From contig DFXC01000175.1 in the NCBI GenBank assembly GCA_002383105.1, positions 1 to 10,853 of the forward strand: a DNA stretch of 10,853 nucleotides, in the 5' to 3' direction. The notes beneath the pieces were generated by a model that saw only the letters and a list, made by a program, of their open reading frames with translations, ran no database searches and was not told where the DNA came from. The position numbers and the translations under genes were made by a program. Source of the DNA: Hyphomicrobiaceae bacterium UBA4118 (GTDB taxonomy: Bacteria; Pseudomonadota; Alphaproteobacteria; Rhizobiales; Methyloligellaceae). Each line of letters begins with the position of its first letter. Positions within the stretch are counted from its first letter, which is position 1. Shown piece after piece: positions 5,687-10,853 of the stretch.

Positions 5687-7597
5687 TTAAGCCTCTGCCT
5701 TTTTATGGCCGTTGGCGGCCTTCGCTTCGGGGGTGGGTGAAGCCGGACGACGCGCCGCGTCCTCCGGGTCGAGGGCCGTCGCCGCCTCCAGCTGACCGCC
5801 CAAAGACCTCTCTTGAGTCTCGTGCTTTCCGTTCGCGCCGTCGGCAGCCCCGTTGGTCTTGGCTTGGGCCTCTGGTGCGGTGTGGCCATTCGACTTCGCT
5901 TGGAGCTCCGCAGGTTTCACGCCTTGCTGCCTCTCGGCAGGAAGGCGGGGACCGGCGCCGAGAATTGCGTCGAGCACGAGCTTGGACCAGGCGCCGGTGC
6001 GGAAGCGGTAAAGCCTGAAGGCACGCTCCTGCGCGAACGCACTTCCCTGCAGCTTGAGCTTCCGCCGCACCACGAAGGCAGGCGGCAGCAGCACGCGATC
6101 GACGATGCCTTTGCCCTCGAGTCCGACAAAGAGATTGGCGAGATAGCGCGCCTCGGTGCGCTGCGCGTTGATGGGAACCGCGACATAGTAATCGCCGAGG
6201 AAATCGAACACGGCGTGCTGGAACACTTCGAACTCGCGGCGAAGCCCGGTGAGGTGGGTCTCGTGGAAGCGCGCCAGGATCTCGCCGACCGGCCCGTCGC
6301 GCGCATCGCGCACCGTCTGCACCAGCACGTGGAAGCGATTGATCGGGCGGTTGATGGAAACGAGCAGCAGGCAGAAATCGACGAAGATGGCGATGAACAG
6401 CGGGATATAGTCGCGCGGGCCTAAGCCCGGTTCCTGCGCCATCAGCGCTTGCGCCTCTTCAGGGTTCGCGGCCTGCTGCACGGCTTGGCGCTGGAGCTCG
6501 CGGAGCGCCTCGGGCGAGGGCGGCAGCTTCAGCTGCAGCGCGCCAACGGTGGTGACGGTCAGCCTCCTGAACGCCTCGACGATCGCTTCCGAGCCTTCGA
6601 CCGCGGCGATGTTCGGCTTCTCGATGGAGGGCAGGCTGTCGATCGCCCGCACCACGCCATGCAGCGCGGTCTGGAGTTGCGGGTCGGGGCAGGCGAACAC
6701 GGACTTGCCGTCGCCGAAGCTCGTCCGGTCGGCGCGCTCGGCAAGGGCGTTGCGTTGCTCGGCGAGCTGGGGATCGCTGCGCAGCGCATTGAAGCGGGTG
6801 ATGGTGAGGTCGAGCCTGCCGTTCAAGGCGCGCAGGAACTCGTTGCGGGTGCCTGAGGCGTCGAAGGTGGAGGGATCGCGGCTCAGCACCTTGGCAAGAT
6901 CGGCATTGAGCGCGTCGAGATCGGTCTGCACCCCGCCCGCCCGCGATTTGATGAAGTCCGAGGTGAAGGCGAAGTTCTTGGCGTCGGCATCGCGCATCCG
7001 ACGGCGGGGCCCGTCACCGGGCGGACTGTCGGGGCAGGTGAGGCCCTTCTCGCGCTCCTCGGTCGCCTTCGCCGCCGACACCGCGGTGAGCGTGTCCAAC
7101 GTCCCGCCCAGCTGGCCTATGCGCGCTTTGCCTTCTTCCAGCGCCCGCTGCACCTGGCTGATGGCCGCTTCCGCCGAGCGCGTCGCCTCGCCGCGCGACT
7201 CGAGCACCTTCCAGTAGAAGCCGAAGCCGAAGCCGACCGAGATCAGCGTGAGCAGCACGTAGCCGAGGATGTAGAGGAGGCGCAGCCACCACGAGATCGG
7301 CGAGAACAGCGCATCGAGAATGTAGAGCACCATCAGCATCAGCGTGGCGACGGCGAAGCCGATGGCGATCTTGTGGACGAGCGGCACGTCGCCGGTATTG
7401 GCGGCGATCAGCTCGAGCATGCCGACATAGGTGGCGAACCAGGAAAGGCCCGCCAGGCAGACCACGAGGAAGATTTTCTTGAAGCTCGGGAAGACCGCTC
7501 TTAGGCGATCGAGCCGCCGATTGTGAAATTCGAGGTTGTCGATGGCGCGGTCGAAACGCGCACCGTCGCGCTGTGGCGCCACAGGGGGGACAGACAT
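5687..7597 (-). CDS. Four-TM membrane protein with large extracytoplasmic helical domain
   Basis: A 636-residue protein of no family I can name. Hydrophobic segments are at about 42-64, 75-98, 105-128 (ending GFGFGF) and 397-416. Between TM3 and TM4 lies a loop of roughly 265 residues, rich in Ala/Glu/Arg/Gln with coiled-coil character. It contains two cysteines in the same setting, TCPD (C188) and ACPD (C303), the only ones in that loop, so a periplasmic disulfide is plausible. A cytoplasmic domain (about 417-550) follows, containing REFEVFQHAVFDFLGDYYVA (454-473). The tail (about 555-636) is low-complexity with repeated AK(S/T)NG and ANG(K/H) units. Three TMs, a helical loop and a fourth TM recall the layout of DUF4407 proteins, but this is topology only. 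The ATG has a weak site (GGGAG 12 bases upstream). It is 261 bases from the penicillin-binding protein gene stop. Confidence 0.75.
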   Translation of the reverse strand: MSVPPVAPQRDGARFDRAIDNLEFHNRRLDRLRAVFPSFKKIFLVVCLAGLSWFATYVGMLELIAANTGDVPLVHKIAIGFAVATLMLMVLYILDALFSPISWWLRLLYILGYVLLTLISVGFGFGFYWKVLESRGEATRSAEAAISQVQRALEEGKARIGQLGGTLDTLTAVSAAKATEEREKGLTCPDSPPGDGPRRRMRDADAKNFAFTSDFIKSRAGGVQTDLDALNADLAKVLSRDPSTFDASGTRNEFLRALNGRLDLTITRFNALRSDPQLAEQRNALAERADRTSFGDGKSVFACPDPQLQTALHGVVRAIDSLPSIEKPNIAAVEGSEAIVEAFRRLTVTTVGALQLKLPPSPEALRELQRQAVQQAANPEEAQALMAQEPGLGPRDYIPLFIAIFVDFCLLLVSINRPINRFHVLVQTVRDARDGPVGEILARFHETHLTGLRREFEVFQHAVFDFLGDYYVAVPINAQRTEARYLANLFVGLEGKGIVDRVLLPPAFVVRRKLKLQGSAFAQERAFRLYRFRTGAWSKLVLDAILGAGPRLPAERQQGVKPAELQAKSNGHTAPEAQAKTNGAADGANGKHETQERSLGGQLEAATALDPEDAARRPASPTPEAKAANGHKKAEA

Positions 7598-7652
7598 CGG
7601 CTGATCGTACTCCCGACGCGTCGACCGGCTCTTCGCCCCCCAGCGTTCCGAT

Positions 7653-7670
7653 CGTTAATTCCCCTTAACG
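7653..7670. promoter_or_regulatory. CGTTAA/TTAACG inverted repeat, possible CtrA-like site
   Basis: The 18-base sequence CGTTAATTCCCCTTAACG has perfect six-base arms. It reads TTAA-N6-TTAACG on both strands, near the alphaproteobacterial CtrA box TTAA-N7-TTAAC but with one base less spacing. It lies 56-73 bases upstream of the four-TM protein start, where a promoter-bound regulator would sit. I could not settle on -35/-10 boxes around it. Confidence 0.3.
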
Positions 7671-7724
7671 GTCAGGGCAAAACAAGGCCAATTCGTGACG
7701 TGTGCGGCGCAGTCGACGCATTTA

Positions 7725-7746
7725 CCCCGACTTACGTATGTCGGGG
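7725..7746. promoter_or_regulatory. 22-base palindrome, candidate operator
   Basis: The arms CCCCGAC (7725-7731) and GTCGGGG (7740-7746) flank TTACGTAT. The inner TACGTA is itself palindromic, so only one base pair breaks full dyad symmetry. A palindrome without a loop is more typical of a dimeric protein binding site than of an RNA hairpin. It abuts repeat copy B and is 128 bases upstream of the four-TM protein start. It could also be an outer extension of the repeat element, although copy A lacks it. Confidence 0.4.
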
Positions 7747-7842
7747 CCTCATCCTTCGAGATGGGCCTACGGCCCTCCTCAGGATGAGGACCTAACTCCT
7801 CATGGTGAGGGGCGCCCGAAGGGCGCGTCTCGAACCATGAGG
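7747..7842. repeat. Paired-palindrome intergenic repeat, copy B
   Basis: Two stem-loops. The outer arms CCTCATCCT (7747-7755) and AGGATGAGG (7781-7789) are perfect. So are CCTCATGGT (7798-7806) and ACCATGAGG (7834-7842), with inner arms GCGCCC (7812-7817) and GGGCGC (7821-7826). The design and outer sequences match copy A at 1161-1263, while the inner stems differ but keep base pairing. It begins 17 bases beyond the stop of the penicillin-binding protein gene. Confidence 0.88.
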
Positions 7843-7858
7843 TCCGCTCGCTGAACCG

Positions 7859-10246
7859 TCAGCGGGAGTCGGTGAGTTCCTTGGGCGCGGCGTCGTCCTC
7901 AAGATCCTCGAGCAGGATCCTGACCAGGGGCTCGGCCACCTGGCCGGCGTAAAGGTCGCGCGCCCAAGGTTGCGCCGGCGAGCCGGTACCGATCACCACC
8001 ACATAGGAATAGGCGGCGCCGCTATCGAACTTGATGCCGCCGGCAACCCACAGATCCACCGTGTCATAGGCGGCAGGGTCGAGCGTGCCTGTCCCGCGCG
8101 TTCCGGTCTTGGCGAAATGGAGCGCCACGCCCTTGTGCCGGTCGGCGCACCAATCCGACAGGCGCTTGAGCGTGCCGTGCTTGTAGCAGAGCGGGCTTTC
8201 GAGAAAGGCGCCGAGCAGCTCGCGGGACTGAGGCTTCACCAGCGTGCCCGGCACGATGCCGCCGGACGCAAGCTCCGCATCGCTGGCATCGCTGTCGCTG
8301 AGAGTGAGGCCCGAGACCAGCGTTGGCAGCGTCACGGGCTTATCGGCATTGCCGGAAAGCGCCGCAAGCACCGAGCCCGCCAGGCGGTGCACCGTGCGCG
8401 GGCTCGCTGCGACTTGGCCGACCACGATGCTCTTGGCCAGATTGGCGGCAGAGGTGACGGGATCGACCAGGGTGATGCCGAAGCCGTGCACGAGACGCTC
8501 GAGCTCGCTCAAAGGCACGTGGGAGGTGCGCCATTCGAGCGGCGTGTTGAGCGAGCAGGCGAAGGCCACGCGCGCGGTGCGCAAGCGCCGATCCTCGCCA
8601 TGGCCGCAAGCCTCTAGCCCGGTGGCGGGCGCCTTGGTGTCGACCCATAGCGAGGACGGCGTGTCGCGCGCCTGATTGGCGATCGCCACCGCCGCCACGA
8701 TCTTGCCGAGCGAGGCGATGGCGCGCGCCTCGCGTGCCGGCTCGTAGTGCCCGGTCGTCGTTTCCCGCGCCGCGGCAGAGCCGAAATAGGCGGCGTTGAA
8801 GTTCGACTCGAAATAGCGGACGAGGTGGCCCTTGTCGTCGGCAGCGGCGATGATCACGTCGGGAAGCTTGGCCGCCGCCTGCCCTTGATCTTCACCCACT
8901 GAACTGAGATCGAGGGTGTAGTGGGGATCGAGGTTCCCCTTGAAGCGCGCATCGAGCAGCGCCAGCGCGGCCTTCTCCCGCTCGCGAAACTGGAAATTGT
9001 CGGCGGCATCGAGCGTTAGATGCACGGCGCTCACCTTGCCGCGCCAGCCGAAGCCGAAGCGGCGCGTGAGCTCCTCGCGCACGCCATATTTGACCGAGGC
9101 CAGAAGCGCGTTGGAGCGGAACACGGGGTTGGCGCCGACGCGGCCCGCACTCGCTTGCGTGAGGCCGGCAAGGGCCTCCTCGGTGCCGGGCATGGGCTTG
9201 GGATCAGGCGGCGCCTCTGCCAGATGCTGAAGCTCGGCCACGACGCGGGCCCGCTCGCCGGCATCGGCAATGAGCGCGGTGGCGCAGGTCTTGGCGCGCG
9301 AGCCGGCGACGCGCTTCCAGGTCGCTTGCCGCAGCTTGTCGAGCGTCTCGCTGCCGCCGATCAGCATCACCGGCTGGTTGACGGCCGCCGCAAGGACGTA
9401 TTGCTCCGCCCGGCTCAGGCCGCTGGCGGCCTTGCCGAACAGGATGAGGCTCGTCTGCTCGACGCCGTAAAGCTCCTGGCCTCCGGTGCGCTGGGCGAGG
9501 GGGAAATGGTTGGCGGCCCAGCGCTTGAGCAGCGTGGGATCGCCGCCTCGCGTCAGCTGCCATTGGATCACCGGCCCGAGCCACCACTCCTTCAGCTTGC
9601 GCGACAGCTTCTCGGCCGCCGTCTCGTTGGCGCTGGGCGGCGTCTTGAAGAAGATGCGGGCGAGCTGCATCGAGAGCGTCGAGCCGCCCACGCCGAGACT
9701 GGGCCAGCCGCGAGCTAAAGTGCGCGTCACCGTGGAGACGGGGATCTTGAGCACGCCGTAAAGGTCGATGCCGAACGGGTTGATCAGCCCGCCGAGATGC
9801 CGGTCTTCCTGATAGGCGAGGCACTGCCAGTAATCCTCCGGCACCTCGCCCACATGCAGCGATTTGTGGTCGGGATAGGCGATGTAGTCGGGGAGCTCGA
9901 TCGGCCGGCCCGTATAGTTGAAGTCCTCCTCGCTATCGAGGATCGGATCGAAGATGCCGACGAAGCGGCCCTTCACGTCGTAGATGGCGGTGCCGAGCGA
10001 GCGCTCGTCGGCATAGCTGAGCACCTTCGCCATCCATATCTGCCCGACCGCGCCCCTGATCGGGGCGTAGACATAAGTGAGCAGGAGCGCGAACAGCACG
10101 TAGAGCATGGCCGGGGCGACGATGAGCCGGAGCCGCCCGAGCTGCGGATTGAAGATGAAGGTGCCGAAAAGGAAACGGGCGGCCCAATAGGGGCAGGTGA
10201 GGAGGAACTCGCACAAGCGGGCGAGCCAGCTGACCAGGCGCAGCAT
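7859..10246 (-). CDS. Atypical class A penicillin-binding protein (GT51 transglycosylase plus transpeptidase)
   Basis: A 795-residue membrane-anchored peptidoglycan synthase, of normal class A length. Hydrophobic stretches are at about 11-31 and 41-62. The GT51 domain has QEDRH (146-150, catalytic E147), FGIDLYGVLK (158-167), GGSTLSMQLAR (187-197), SRKLKEWWLG (215-224, second Glu E220) and YGVEQTSLILFGKA (260-273). The transpeptidase part shows SLGK (512-515, candidate nucleophile S512), SLN (565-567) and KTGT (713-716) in the right order. Oddities: EDRH is followed by about three extra residues before FGID and lacks the usual histidine, and the SxxK motif lacks the familiar GSxxKP setting. 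It should polymerise lipid II and cross-link glycan in the periplasm. The ATG has only a weak upstream GAG. Its role beside housekeeping enzymes is unknown; a specialised synthase is possible. Confidence 0.85.
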   Translation of the reverse strand: MLRLVSWLARLCEFLLTCPYWAARFLFGTFIFNPQLGRLRLIVAPAMLYVLFALLLTYVYAPIRGAVGQIWMAKVLSYADERSLGTAIYDVKGRFVGIFDPILDSEEDFNYTGRPIELPDYIAYPDHKSLHVGEVPEDYWQCLAYQEDRHLGGLINPFGIDLYGVLKIPVSTVTRTLARGWPSLGVGGSTLSMQLARIFFKTPPSANETAAEKLSRKLKEWWLGPVIQWQLTRGGDPTLLKRWAANHFPLAQRTGGQELYGVEQTSLILFGKAASGLSRAEQYVLAAAVNQPVMLIGGSETLDKLRQATWKRVAGSRAKTCATALIADAGERARVVAELQHLAEAPPDPKPMPGTEEALAGLTQASAGRVGANPVFRSNALLASVKYGVREELTRRFGFGWRGKVSAVHLTLDAADNFQFREREKAALALLDARFKGNLDPHYTLDLSSVGEDQGQAAAKLPDVIIAAADDKGHLVRYFESNFNAAYFGSAAARETTTGHYEPAREARAIASLGKIVAAVAIANQARDTPSSLWVDTKAPATGLEACGHGEDRRLRTARVAFACSLNTPLEWRTSHVPLSELERLVHGFGITLVDPVTSAANLAKSIVVGQVAASPRTVHRLAGSVLAALSGNADKPVTLPTLVSGLTLSDSDASDAELASGGIVPGTLVKPQSRELLGAFLESPLCYKHGTLKRLSDWCADRHKGVALHFAKTGTRGTGTLDPAAYDTVDLWVAGGIKFDSGAAYSYVVVIGTGSPAQPWARDLYAGQVAEPLVRILLEDLEDDAAPKELTDSR

Positions 10247-10447
10247 CTAACAGTTACTCGAAGCCGACCAAGCCCCGCAGGCCCCGACCCGCTGCCATGT
10301 GAGGGCGAAATTGTGTCGGGCGTGCGACCTTAGTTCACCGGACCGAGCGTAGGCTCCCGGATGCGTCCGCTAGTGACCCGAAGCTGGCGTTTAAGCCGCT
10401 ACACGTTGATCCAAGAGAACCCTTGGCGGCTCCAAGCGGACCTTTGG
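10247..10447. other. Gene-free stretch with a 21-base-period tandem repeat
   Basis: I see no gene or structural RNA here. At its right end two imperfect copies of a 17-base unit occur with a 21-base period, at 10410-10426 (TCCAAGAGAACCCTTGG) and 10431-10447, agreeing at 14 of 17 positions. Each unit is itself an inverted repeat (CCAA...TTGG). They directly abut the stop codon of the neighbouring partial gene and could act as its terminator region. No convincing promoter for the penicillin-binding protein was found in the rest. Confidence 0.45.
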
Positions 10448-10853
10448 TTAACCCCCCGCTCCGCTTTCCGAAAGCGTGGGGCGCCGCTCCGCGCCGCGAT
10501 GGCCTTGGCGGCGATTCCATAGCCCGCCCTCCAAGACGCGTTCTACGCGCTCATGTGGTGGAATCGACTCGATGGACGCGGCAAAATTTTCAAACTCGCG
10601 TGTGGCCTCATCGCCCATAAGCCCGTTTTGGAAATCAGCTTTCCAAGCCAAGAGACGCTTCCAGCCGGTCGGCGCCGTTCCCTTCTTTGGGGCCGAAACA
10701 CCGGCCGCAATCATCCGGCGCATCATGACTTGTGCAGCACCTTCTTCGCTGAGACCATATTCGACCAAAAGATCAACGACCACGCAAATGCGCGCAAGGA
10801 CGGCATCGCTCGGCGGCTGGCCCTTTCTCCTCTCAGGCGTCTCGTTGGCTGGT
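10448..10853 (-). CDS. Unrecognised protein, 5' end beyond the window
   Basis: The frame is open from the window edge to a TAA at 10448-10450 and gives 134 residues. An internal GTG at 10783 is not needed as a start, because the upstream residues (ERRKGQPPSDAVLARIC) read on smoothly into VVVDLLVEYGLSEEGAAQVM. I do not recognise the family. Visible features are a basic N-terminal stretch, a helical core with GWKRLLAWKADF and a segment IESIPPHERVERVL near the end. The last 25 residues (Gly/Arg-rich) look less conserved, as if the stop has drifted. Base composition is more AT-rich around 10570-10650 than in neighbouring genes, hinting at accessory origin. It is probably cytoplasmic. Confidence 0.5.
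   Translation of the reverse strand, partial: PANETPERRKGQPPSDAVLARICVVVDLLVEYGLSEEGAAQVMMRRMIAAGVSAPKKGTAPTGWKRLLAWKADFQNGLMGDEATREFENFAASIESIPPHERVERVLEGGLWNRRQGHRGAERRPTLSESGAGG

Noticed and set aside
5813..6424. Long plus-strand open frame (203 residues), and similar ones at 514-1131, 7970-8617 and 9020-9718
   Set aside because: All lie antisense to well-supported minus-strand genes and have biased, family-less compositions expected from high-GC codon use.
7217..7234. Three tandem GAAGCC hexamers
   Set aside because: Explained by the GFGFGF stretch at the end of TM3 in the four-TM protein.
10335..10520. Minus-strand frame with KGPLG/KGSLG repeats
   Set aside because: The repeats are a translation of the 21-base tandem units; the frame overlaps the end of the partial gene and has no start signal.
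1..10853. CRISPR arrays, tRNA, rRNA, insertion-sequence ends
   Set aside because: No regularly spaced direct repeats, cloverleaf-like sequences, transposase genes or terminal inverted repeats with target duplications were seen by eye.

Overview
The window looks like a chromosomal segment of a high-GC alphaproteobacterium, probably Hyphomicrobiales (Bradyrhizobium/Xanthobacteraceae-like). The evidence is the base composition, an Omp25/Omp31-like barrel end, and two copies of a paired-palindrome intergenic element of a kind I remember as common in that order. Apart from the first ~110 bases, every gene I accept is on the minus strand. I see no rRNA, tRNA, CRISPR array, transposase or integrase.

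Layout by position: (a) 1-110, the 3' end of an outer-membrane barrel gene on the plus strand, convergent with (b) 130-1146, a zinc-dependent alcohol dehydrogenase that lacks one structural-zinc cysteine. (c) 1161-1263, repeat copy A. (d) 1279-4756, four minus-strand genes transcribed in this order: a Tat-exported M43-like metalloprotease with an altered HExxH motif; a Sec-exported four-cysteine helical protein whose TTG start overlaps the protease stop; an Ivy-type lysozyme inhibitor whose last codons appear frameshifted; and a cytoplasmic protein combining a deoxyribosyltransferase-like domain with a TPR/TRAFs-binding-like helical region. A candidate promoter and an inverted repeat sit at the head of this block. 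(e) 4921-5559, an unrecognised 212-residue protein. (f) 5687-7597, a four-TM protein with a large extracytoplasmic helical domain; its upstream region holds two palindromic candidate regulatory sites. (g) 7747-7842, repeat copy B. (h) 7859-10246, an atypical class A penicillin-binding protein (GT51 plus transpeptidase). (i) 10247-10447, a gene-free stretch with a short tandem repeat. (j) 10448-10853, an unrecognised gene cut off by the window end.

The envelope is the common theme: peptidoglycan synthesis, protection from lysozyme, an exported protease-like protein, a large membrane/periplasm protein and an outer-membrane barrel. The most unusual part is the 1279-4756 block. There, two or three exported proteins, one an anti-lysozyme factor, sit beside a cytoplasmic protein whose architecture recalls nucleotide-linked stress or immune sensors. 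Whether they act as one system is inference. The Ivy frameshift and the protease active-site change are direct sequence observations; each is a one-base difference, so sequencing error must be excluded.
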